Position numbers and translations under genes: made by a program
The notes under the pieces: generated by a model
The model's database searches: none
What the model saw: only the letters and a program-made list of their open reading frames with translations
What the model was told of the DNA's origin: nothing
Assembly (NCBI GenBank): GCA_947184155.2
Contig: CAMXCT020001693.1
Location: 1-64,000, forward strand
Reading direction: 5' to 3'
Source of the DNA: Cladocopium goreaui
Lineage: Eukaryota > Sar > Dinophyceae > Suessiales > Symbiodiniaceae
Length of the DNA stretch: 64,000 nt
Shown: in pieces, positions 29,301 through 38,647 of the stretch
Numbering within the stretch: position 1 is the stretch's first letter
Layout: every line of letters begins with the position of its first letter

Positions 29301-31800
29301 GAAACCGATAGAAAATGATGCTTTTAGCTTCTTTTTCCTCTTGCTGCTGCTATGAATTTTGGCTACCTTTTACATCCGTTCCCCAAATGGGAACACACCT
29401 GGTTCCCAAATGGGAAAACACCATGGAAAAAATCACCTCCCGGCAGCAAAACACCATGCGTCTGAAGGACGGAGAAGCCCCAAAATTGCACCTCGAAAAT
29501 GCCTAACGTAACTTCTGAAACCGATAGAAAATGATGCTTTTGGCTCCTTTTTCCTCTTGCTGCTGCTATGAATTTTGGCAACCTTTACATCCGGTCCCGA
29601 AATGGGAAAACACGATGGAAAAAATCACCTCCCGGCAGCAAAACACCATGCCTCTAAAGGACGGAGAAGCCCCAAAATTGCACCTCGAAAATGCCTAACG
29701 TAACTTCTGAAACCGATAGAAAATGATGCTTTTAGCTTCTTTTTCCTCTTGCTGCTGCTATGAATTTTGGCTACCTTTTACATCCGTTCCCCAAATGGGA
29801 ACACACCTGGTTCCCAAATGGGAAAACACCATGGAAAAAATCACCTCCCGGCAGCAAAACACTATGCCTCTGAAGGACGGAGAAGCCCCAAAATTGCACC
29901 TCGAAAATGCCTAACGTAACTTCTGAAACCGATAGAAAATGGCTTTGAAGAAGATTCTGTCGCTTGCAGCTGCTCGCAGGACTGGTGGCGACGGTTGCTG
30001 CTGCTGATGCCGGTAAAACAGCTTCGAAAAAAGCAGCCCCTGGCAGCAAAACACCATGGCTCTGAAGGACGAGCAAGGTCGAAAGATTCTGTTACCTGCT
30101 GCTGCTCGCAGAACTGGTGGCGGCGGCTGCTGCTGCTGATGCCGGTAAAACAGCTTCGAAAAAAGCAGCTCCCGGCAGCAAAACACCATGGCTCGGACGG
30201 ACGAGCAAGGTCCAAAACCACGCGAAAAAACTCCCTAACGTGTCGTCTGGAAATCTAGAAAAACAGCATTTGTCGACAGATCGACAGATTCTGTTGCCTG
30301 CGGCTGCTCGCAGAACTGGTGGCGGCGGCTGCTGCTGCTGATGCCGGTAAAACAGCTTCGAAAAAAGCAGCTCCCGGCAGCAAAACACCATGGCTCTGAA
30401 GGACGAGCAAGGTCCAAAACCACGCGAAAAAACTCCCTAACGTGTCGTCTGAAATCCTAGAAAAAAAGCATTTGTCGATTGTCGAGAGAGATTGTCGAGA
30501 GAGAGATTGTCGAGAGCTCGAAAATGCCTAACGTAACGTCTGAAACCGATAGAAAATGATGCTTTTAGCTTCTTTTTCCTCTTGCTGCTGCTATGAATTT
30601 TGGCTACCTTTTACATCCGTTCCCCAAATGGGAACACACCTGGTTCCCAAATGGGAAAACACCATGGAAAAAATCACCTCCCGGCAGCAAAACACCATGC
30701 CTCTGAAGGACGGAGAAGCCCCAAAATTGCACCTCGAAAATGCCTAACGTAACTTCTGAAACCGATAGAAAATGATGCTTTTGGCTCCTTTTTCCTCTTG
30801 CTGCTGCTATGAATGTTGGCAACCTTTACATCCGGTCCCGAAATGGGAAAACACGATGGAAAAAATCACCTCCCGGCAGCAAAACACCATGCCTCTAAAG
30901 GACGGAGAAGCCCCAAAATTGCACCTCGAAAATGCCTAACGTAACTTCTGAAACCGATAGAAAATGATGCTTTTAGCTTCTTTTTCCTCTTGCTGCTGCT
31001 ATGAATTTTGGCTACCTTTTACATCCGTTCCCCAAATGGGAACACACCTGGTTCCCAAATGGGAAAACACCATGGAAAAAATCACCTCCCGGCAGCAAAA
31101 CACTATGCCTCTGAAGGACGGAGAAGCCCCAAAATTGCACCTCGAAAATGCCTAACGTAACTTCTGAAACCGATAGAAAATAGAAAATGATGCTTTTGGC
31201 TCCTTTTTCCTCTTGCTGCTGCTATGACTTTTGGCCACCTTTACATCCGGTCCCCAAATGGGAAAACACCATGGAAAAAATCACCTCCCGGCAGCAAAAC
31301 ACCATGCCTCTGAAGGACGGAGAAGCCCCAAAATTGCACCCCGAAAATGCCTAACGTAACTTCTGAAACCGATAGAAAATGATGCTTTTGGCTCCTTTTT
31401 CCTCTTGCTGCTGCTATGAATTTTGGCCACCTTTACATCCGGTCCCCAAATGGGAAAACACGATGGAAAAAATCACCTCCCGGCAGCAAAACACCATGCC
31501 TCTGAAGGACGGAGAAGCCCCAAAATTGCGCCCCCAAAATGCCTAACGTAACTTCTGAGACCCATAGAAAATGATGATTTTGGCTACTTTTTCCTCTTGC
31601 TGCTGCTATGAATTTTGGCTACCTTTTCCTGCTGCTGCAGAAGCTTTTGCTACTGCTGCTGCTGTTCCCCGGATTGGAAAACACAATGGCAGTGAAGGAC
31701 GGAGAAGCTCCAAAACTACACCCCGAAAATGCCTAACGTAACTTCTGAAACCAATAGAAAATGATGATTTTGGTTGCTTTTTCCTCTTGCTGCTTTTCAA
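26300..31800 (+). repeat. Tandem array D with interleaved C blocks, MPLKDGEAPKL core
   Basis: D units (~190-210 bp) carry CGGCAGCAAAACACCATGCC, the frame MPLKDGEAPKLHLENA and stop (16 codons), TAACGTAACTTCTGAAACCG, ATAGAAAATGATGC and a CTTGCTGCTGCTATGAATTT stretch. Many units also keep a second frame from ATGATGCTTTTAGC onward. C and D blocks alternate in larger near-identical modules; the landmark GATTGTCGAGAGAGAGATTG occurs near 26,270, 27,930, 29,250 and 30,500. The last units (31,600-31,900) are degenerate: MAVKDGEAPKLHPENA, then MAVKDEEATNHEPKK without a stop. Confidence 0.88.
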
Positions 31801-32049
31801 CTTACAGCTTCTGACACGCCAAAACGCCAGACCCGCCAGCCTGAAACACCATGGCAGTGAAGGACGAAGAAGCCACCAACCATGAACCCAAAAAAAGGGC
31901 AGGCGGGAAAGGCAACCCGAGGAGCCCCACGTACTTCGAGGAGACTCCGGGAAGGACCCCCCACCGGTGAAACAAAAACCCCGGAGTCAGGGAATCGAGG
32001 TACGTGACCGGTGGGAGGGGGACCCAACAGAGTCCCCCGGCAAAGGGTC

Positions 32050-32340
32050 ATGGTTAGTTGTTGTTGGTTGTTGTTTCTTGTTGTTTCTTGTTCTTTGTTG
32101 TTGTTTGGTGTTGTTTGTTATTGTTGTTTGTTGTTGTTTGGGTTTATGTTTGTCTTTGTGGTTGTTGTTGTTCTTGTTCTTCTTGTTGTTGTTGTTGTTA
32201 TTGTTGTTGTTGTTGTTGTTCTTCTTCTTCTTCTTCTTGTTGTTGTTGTTGTTGTTGTTGTTGTTCTTGTTGTTCTTGTTGTTGTTGCTGCTGTTGCTGT
32301 TGCTAGTTCTGTTGCTGTTGCTCTTGCTCAATGCTGCTGC
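32050..32340. repeat. TTG/TTC trinucleotide tract
   Basis: Nearly 300 bp of TTG, TTC and finally CTG triplets near the right end of element 3. All three plus frames and one minus frame stay open. Not a gene. Confidence 0.9.
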
Positions 32341-32460
32341 TGCTGCTGCTGCCTCACATGCCTGCTGGCTGCTGCAAGTATGCCTGCTGGCTGCTGCAAA
32401 TCCTTTTCTTCCATCTTCTTCCCTTACGCGCTCCCCCTTGCGTCGGCCGGGGTCGGCGGA

Positions 32461-32540
32461 TATATGTATATATGTAAATGTATACACATATGTAACTATA
32501 CGTGTATATATATATATATAGTTATTTATATATCTATATA
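32461..32540. repeat. AT microsatellite at the right flank of element 3
   Basis: TATATG and TATATATATA tracts, part of the AT-rich target into which element 3 appears to be inserted. Confidence 0.7.
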
Positions 32541-32605
32541 TGTGGGAAATATAGTCCCTAAGGTCCCTATGGGATACACCAAGGCGCTACTCTCCAATCT
32601 TTCAG

Positions 32606-33000
32606 CTACATGGGAGTCATCCGAAAGCCGCTGAGGTGGCTGAACGAGACGAGCCAGAGGATCCTTGGAGAAATCGAAGGCGGCAACGGCTGCATCCGAC
32701 GAGGAACATTTCCGAGATGTCCCCCATCTTGGGTATGTCCACTACATATTTGTTGATGATCGACTGACAGATTTTCTCTGCCTCTCTCTCTCTCTCATAT
32801 TTACTATATATATATATATATGTATACCTCTTACATAGAATGATATGAAATAGATTCTACAGATATGATCTCCCAATGTAGATCTCTTAGAACCCTGCCC
32901 GCTGAGGATGCGATCCCGCCCCAATGCATTTGCCTGGGCCGCCCAGATAAGGCGGCCTACGCGGAGGCGACGGCGAAGGGTGTGGATGGGAAGAGGATGT
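32606..33000 (+). other. Two candidate exons upstream of the BTB gene
   Basis: Exon-like 32,606-32,732 follows CTTTCAG, contains YMGVIRKPLRWLNETSQRIL and ends at a GTATGT donor. The next segment, from about 32,907, reads DAIPPQCICLGRPDKAAYAE and is in compatible phase. The product is not recognised. They could be the 5' part of the BTB-BACK gene or a separate gene. A CTCT/AT microsatellite separates them (32,778-32,825). Confidence 0.4.
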
Positions 33001-33363
33001 TTTTGTTGGGGTAACGTAGTTTGGTTGTACTGGTTGTACTCAAAATAGGTTTGATTTGAGGACTTTTTTTTGTTTGAAGGAAATCGTATATCCGCAAGAT
33101 GATCTAAATCTAGAGGAAGGCCAGGCGGCCAGACTTTACAGTTTGGATTCGGATGCACCCCAAGAACATCTCAAAATAGGATGGGTTTGAACATGAAAGA
33201 ACATGACCGAAAGATTGTGGCTTCCTGCAAAATCTTGAATCATCTCCAGGTGTACTTCAAGTTTGGGTGCGAGATGCACATCAACATTATAAGCCGCTCA
33301 GAATTTGGGATTTAGCTCATTCTTCACTTGCGATTCCGCCCCGCTCCGGAGGGGTTGCTGAAG

Positions 33364-36300
33364 CAGATGAGGAAGTTCTGGCAGGAAGGAGCGCTCTGCG
33401 ACGCTTTGTTGGTCAGTGCCGACGGCACCGAGTCGCTAGGACGGCATGGGTAGTTGGCAGTTGGATTTCAAGGATTAGCCACACCATGGGTTGAACATCA
33501 CCTTTATATTTGCTGAATGTTTGATTAATCATTGATGACTGTTTAAAGAGATCTGTTTTCCAAAGCCCAAATGGTCCCCCTAGGGGGCCCTGCCTCAGGT
33601 TCCCAGTACATCGCCTGATTCTGGCCAGTGGCAGTGACGAACTTGGTGCTTTGGTGAATGGCCAATCTGCCGAGGGCGATCAGGTGCGGAAAGGTGAGCC
33701 GGTGAAGGTGGAAGTCCCCTCCAACGTGCTGCTGGCCGTGCTGGATGCTTGGATATGCGTGCTAAAAAGGTGTCCATGTGGCGACCTGGGTCAGGCTTGG
33801 GGACCCCAGGTCACAGGATGATTAAGCATTGTATTCCGATGATATTCTCATTGAGAGTCCATTAATAGTCCATGAATATGGTATACCAATGGACTATTAA
33901 TGGTATATCAATGGACTATTAATGGACTCTCAAGGTATATATTAATAGTCCATTAATCTTCCCCATTGATATACCATGAATTTTCCATGTCGCTTTGAGT
34001 CTTCAATGTGGTGGGTTGGAAATACCGGGTCCTATACCCAATCAGATGATCGATAGATGGATTGCTGTGTCATGATTTGTGGAAAAAAAGGGGTGATCCC
34101 CTCCACAAAACTTGCCTTTTTCCACGGAAAATGAAGATAAACCGCTAGATTTAGGGGCACACATGGGTATAGCAAGGTTGACTCATCCCCAGAGGATCTA
34201 CAGCCTTCGAGTTGGCTCAGGAGTTCATCTACGGAGCAGAGCCGGTGATCACCATCGAGACGGGACTTGAACTGTGCCTGTGCTCCAAATTTCATCGAGA
34301 CGGGACTTGAACTGTGCCTGTGCTCCAAATTTCATCGAGACGGGACTTGAACTGTGCCTGTGCTCCAAATTTCACGGCGAAGTTCCACTCCTTATCCCAC
34401 ATATCACCCTCAACTAGCTAAATGTTGTTTGCTTTCTCTATCCCCAGTTTTATAAAGAGACTATTATGATCTATTATTATGTATATAATTATATATATAT
34501 AGACTATATATATATATATATATTATATATATATATAATATCCCTCTTCAAACATCACAAGCCATCCCCGGACGTGACCATCCGCATTTTCCAGGTTGCC
34601 GGTGGCACATCGTTTGGGTCTGATGCGTCTGGTGGAGCTGTTGGAACCGGCCATTGGACCATCCCTGCAGCCCTGGTCCGTGGCCACCAGTCTGATCCTC
34701 AGCCAGGACCAGCGGCGAACATTGGAATCATTGGAACTGGCGATCACCAAAACTGAGAAAGATCTGGGTATGGATCAATACCTATTAATACCATTTTTAG
34801 GGGGATGAACATCCATAAATCCCAGCTATTTTGATGTGAACTACAGGGGTACAGGGTTTTGACCCATCCCCATCTAGGAATCTAGGCCCTAAAAAAAAAG
34901 GGCCATTTGATGTAAGGAAAAAGACCATGATCACCGAAAAAAAAACTTGATGAAAAAGATAGGCCATTTGATGTAAGGAAAGGTACGGGAGACTGTTGGT
35001 GATTGGGTTTTGAAGTGGGGAGATAAGAGGGAACATGATGCTTTGTGATGGTTAAGCCCATCACATTCTTGCGGTACCCCTAAATTTGACCTGCACAGAT
35101 TTGAAGATATCCCTTGTAGATGGTGAGATGGTGAGATGGTGAGACTTCAGAGACCATTCCACCAGCCACTCTGAAATGAGATTTGAAACAAAACCAGCCA
35201 GGATCCATGAGGGGGTTGGGTCATGATCCAAGCAGCCAGGATTTAGGGCTTCGACAACTCCACACTAGAGCCGTGGCAAAAACACCACCTGTGTTATGGT
35301 CCTATGGTGAGCTGTCCTCCGTAAAAACTAACCAATCATGACTTGTTTGATGAATCCATGGCGTTTTCTTGAAGACTTTGCTCTCATGACCTGTGAAAAT
35401 GATTGTGATCTTGCTGCGTTTGATGATTTGATAGTGAATGACATTAGATAGTCCACAATCCTTGCCAGTTGTGATGACTCAAACCATCCAGGATTTATGC
35501 TATCTCGCCCAGAGCGCCACACCCCAGAGTCCCAGTGAGTTGGAGTCCAAGGATGTGAGCTGTTCTTGGCCAACAATCTGGAAGAGTGTTCAAAGGCCGA
35601 ATCCTTTGGCAGCTCGGATAGCCTCGAAGAAAGGTTTTGTATGGCTTCAACAGCCCGAAACAACTGTGCTTCCAAGAATTGTTTGAAAACCCTTTCTCAA
35701 CTTTCTCAACTTCTCAGTTGTTGTAGAGTCTTTGTCAATGTCAGTTGAACCTTCGTTTGGAGTCTGGATCCCAACAAATTCTCGCCACCGGCTCCGGCGC
35801 ATGTTGCAAAAAATGAAGCTGCGAGGTAAACTCTCGGCCGCCCAGCTGGGTCGCATCCTGCGAAGGGAAGATCTCAAGGTGGACCGCGAGGCAGCTGGGG
35901 CCTGGGGCTGTGAAAGATGCAGCTGCTGGGGGCAGCTTTTACTGGCGGTTCTAATCCTGGCAACATGAGGATGAGTGTTTTTTTCCACCTTTTTTGGATG
36001 AGTGACCTCGTGTTTTTTTTGATGGAGCCACTTGATGTTTATGCAGGCGCACGATTGCAATTTCACATTCAACATGTTAGCATGCCAAAAACACTGACTT
36101 TTTCAACAAATAACATGTATCCAGGGATAGACTTTTCCATTTTTTTATTTTTTTGTTCCTAATGGTCGCTGTCCCAGTTCACCTTCGAAATCCAGCTTCA
36201 GTACATCCCAGATTCTGCGAATCACGTTGGAAACAGACTTACAACATCGACTTTCATCCTTTGAAATTCTATACGAGCACAGTGCCTTCTGCCAATAAAT

Positions 36301-36935
36301 GGTCGGCTTCGTGTGTGAGGGTAGATTAAGAGGAGACCCTATAATCCCTATACATTTAGATACCCCGTCATTCTGTTTGGATGGCCAAATCCAAAAAAAC
36401 ATGCTGTTTTTCTTTCTCCAATGAAGGAGACAGTCCTGGAAGCCGTACTTCGGTGGCACCAGTGCATGGAACGAGGACGTGATGCCGGAGCTTTGCTGCC
36501 CCTTGCAGAGAGGGTTGGTCCCCTGAAAGTGGGAAAGATAGCAAGTTCAGACTCCAACCTTGGGAGAGAGAATTGAGTTGGGCACATGGATCAACATTAT
36601 AGCCCCAAAAATATGTCAAACAATGTCAAACATATCTCGAAATTATCTCTAATCGCAAACATGGATGAACTATTGTACCAAACATATGATTTCTGTGGGT
36701 TAAGCATGGACCTCATTTTTGACACTCAACTTGTACCCAAGTTCCTGGTATTTGTGCTGTCATCTTTTGGTAACCTGGGAGCCCAATCCCTTTGGTAGCT
36801 GCTTTGATTTGTTGTTTATGGATGTTTATGGATGTTTATGGATGTTTATGGTATCAACCACAGATTGCCCTCAAAGATGGGTTCGATTGCCATTTGGTTG
36901 CGGCCTTCATGAATCTGGAGTTTGAGAACACCTAG
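33364..36935 (+). CDS. BTB-BACK domain protein, multi-exon
   Basis: The exons read as a BTB/POZ fold followed by BACK, the architecture of CUL3-type substrate adaptors. (1) To 33,431: QMRKFWQEGALCDALLVSAD. (2) 33,599-33,769: FPVHRLILASGSDELGALV, the H-x3-LA-S core. (3) 34,193-34,273: FELAQEFIYGAEPVITIETG. (4) 34,595-34,767: LPVAHRLGLMRLVELLEPAI. (5) About 35,469-35,534 and beyond, less certain. (6) About 35,770-35,905: KLSAAQLGRILRREDLKVDR, typical BACK. (7) 36,427-36,538: ETVLEAVLRWHQCMERGRDA. (8) 36,864-36,935: IALKDGFDCHLVAAFMNLEF, ending at TAG. Joins 1-2, 2-3 and 3-4 keep frame with GT-AG introns. No Kelch repeats were seen, and the start is not located. The donor of exon 3 lies in a triplicated 40-bp repeat. 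A role in ubiquitin-ligase adaptation is family inference only. Confidence 0.65.
33840..33990. repeat. AT-rich inverted/direct repeats, GGACTATTAAT
   Basis: Multiple copies of AGTCCATTAAT / ATTAATGGACT in both orientations in a BTB gene intron; can fold as a hairpin cluster. Confidence 0.6.
34253..34372 (+). repeat. 40-bp triplication spanning a 5' splice site
   Basis: CATCGAGACGGGACTTGAAC plus TGTGCCTGTGCTCCAAATTT occurs three times in a row without spacing (34,253; 34,293; 34,333). Each copy contains the exon 3/intron junction GAACT|GTGCCTG of the BTB gene. Since 40 is not a multiple of 3, only the first junction keeps the frame into exon 4. Confidence 0.85.
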
Positions 36936-36999
36936 CTGCTCAAGGGAGCAAGTTTTGGGGAAGCAGGGCACCAAGTCAGACATTCGATTTGAGCCTCAA

Positions 37000-38445
37000 T
37001 TTCATTCAATTTCCATTCATCTAAGACCAAGGGTTAGTAGCAAGGACAGGTGGCACAGATGGTTGGTGATTTCAAATCCTTTCACCCTGTTCACTGCTTG
37101 GAGATGGTTGGCCCAAGCATCATGTGCTCGTTGGATTCATTCTTCAATCATCTTAATTCCACAATACCCTCTAGACATTTGGCCACCATGGATGTCAATG
37201 GATAGCAGGCCATCGGTCGCTGAGGCAACATGTGGATTTCGGGTCTATGAGCCGACTGAGCCTCAAGGAACTTTTCCGCCTCTCAGAATCTCTGGGCTTC
37301 TTGGCAGTTGCAGGATATCCATTGCCACCTGCGGTGAAAATCATCCACAAAAATGGGGTTTTAAGATGTTTTCACCGGCAAACATATATTCAAAAGGGGA
37401 AAGAAGGTAATATGATAGAGATACCTTGTGATTTTCTATGATATTCCTTCGAGTAGGGCTATTCTTCATGGTAGGTACTATCTATGCCATCACTGTCCAG
37501 CCACCAGGTTCCTTCGGAAAAGACCTGCAAGTCGAAATCGAGGATTCCTGGGATGATTTTTGGAATTCAGCATCATCTCATGAGAGGTAGTATGCAGTGC
37601 AGCATCCATGTGTCTTGGCTGGGCAATGTACACCTCAAATACTGTGGGATTGGAGGGATTTTCAGAATCAGCATGCTTGCGGAATCGCTGTTACAGGTAA
37701 GCTTCACTGGAATTGTTGTCAAGCCGAAAACACTGAAAATATATGAAAGTGCTATTCTATGCAAAAATACACCTAACAGATGCTTTCTCCAAGCCATTTC
37801 AGGCAACGTTTGTTTGTGGTCTGCCGGCCCTGGGCTGTGATGCAGATTCTGTCCGCACCAGGAGGGGCTGAAAGGCCATGTTAGTGACATGCGTTGGCGC
37901 CCACGACGCCGTTGTTTGCGGCATTGGTGGCCGGACTTGGGCGCAAAGCGAAGCTTGGTGCAGTTAGAAGAAGTTCATATTTGTCTCACCTGTGACATAC
38001 ACATGAAAGAGAATTCTTTAAGAGCTTTACGGACACTTGCCCTTTCCCGTTCCGATTTGGATACCAGTGCCCTGTGGCAAAAGAGGTTTCAGCGCAACAA
38101 AATCTGGCCCCCAAATCATTGCTGAGAAATGGAGTGGCACATCCTGATTTGGCCAATTTCTGTTAGCCCCAAATCTGTCATTTGGCGGATGAGACCATAG
38201 ATTGCTTGGTCACTTGAAACTAGTCACCTTCATATTATTCATATTTTCAGTGTGGATGATATTCAGTGATATTAGTGCTACAAGTTTGCTGCAGATGATA
38301 TCACGTGATATTCAGGTACAAGTTGTAAGTGATATTATATTGCTCTACATGTACACTCCAAAGATGGGATATCCACAGATCCTAGTCCTACAAACATGGG
38401 ACACATTATTATGGTATATCATTGTTTACATAAATATTCATAGGT
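37000..38445 (+). other. Region between the BTB gene and the retrotransposon
   Basis: Exon-like fragments are present but unassigned: SRLSLKELFRLSESLGFLAV at about 37,240-37,310 before GCAG/GATATC; a segment ending TTACAG|GTAAGC at 37,696; and MRWRPRRRCLRHWWPD at about 37,889. They may be further exons of the BTB gene if the stop at 36,935 is not used. Otherwise AT-rich intron-like sequence. Confidence 0.3.
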
Positions 38446-38450
38446 ACATC
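38446..38450. repeat. Target-site duplication, left (ACATC)
   Basis: ACATC precedes the 5' LTR and is repeated at 51,044-51,048 after the 3' LTR; 5 bp is the usual length for copia integrases. Confidence 0.9.
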
Positions 38451-38620
38451 TGTATTTGCATCCCACATAAAACATAGCTGTATCATAGTATGCTTACTAG
38501 CATTGCGGCTCAGGTAAAAAGTAGCTTGTGCGCCGCTAGCTTAACGGTATTTGTCCCTTTTAGGTTTATCAGTCCATTTGGGTATAACTAGGTTAACCCT
38601 TGCTGAAACCTGAAAATACA
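38451..38620 (+). repeat. 5' LTR, 170 bp
   Basis: Starts TGTATTTGCATCCCACATAA and ends ACCTGAAAATACA. Unusually short for an LTR of such a long element. It must contain the promoter; no TATA box is obvious. The copy at 50,874 is identical as far as I can read. Confidence 0.95.
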
Positions 38621-38647
38621 GGTTATCAGCCGTAGTCTCTTAAAGCC
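38621..38647 (+). promoter_or_regulatory. Leader and presumed primer-binding site
   Basis: Only 27 bp separate the LTR from the ATG. The first bases, GGTTATCAGCCG, should prime minus-strand synthesis. They do not show the TGG start expected for a tRNA 3' CCA end. Their complement resembles an anticodon arm (CGGCTGATAACC), as for copia elements primed by tRNA halves. This is a suggestion only. An in-frame TAG at 38,633 supports the start at 38,648. Confidence 0.45.

Larger units (their letters stand above)
24769..32460 (+). mobile_element. Repeat element 3, no long ORF, arrays C and D
   Basis: The left end ATTTAAGGGCTGCCGCCCTT then GCCGCCGACCCC, and the right end TTACGCGCTCCCCCTTGCG then TCGGCCGGGGTCGGCGGA, match element 2. 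TATAT flanks both sides. No helicase or zinc ORF is present; apart from a short frame after the left end (LVLGLFCIMLDNFHKDRI, stop) the inside is tandem arrays C and D and a TTG tract. Best read as a non-autonomous relative of element 2. Confidence 0.65.

Noticed and set aside
31967-32634. ORFs of 166-207 codons over the TTG tract as membrane proteins
   Set aside because: The hydrophobic runs are the translation of TTG/TTC triplets, open in several frames.
38500-38647. Relict dinoflagellate spliced leader in the LTR or leader (CATTGCGGCTCAGGTA; CAGCCGTAG)
   Set aside because: Only short partial matches to the leader's ends, separated and imperfect; compatible with chance.
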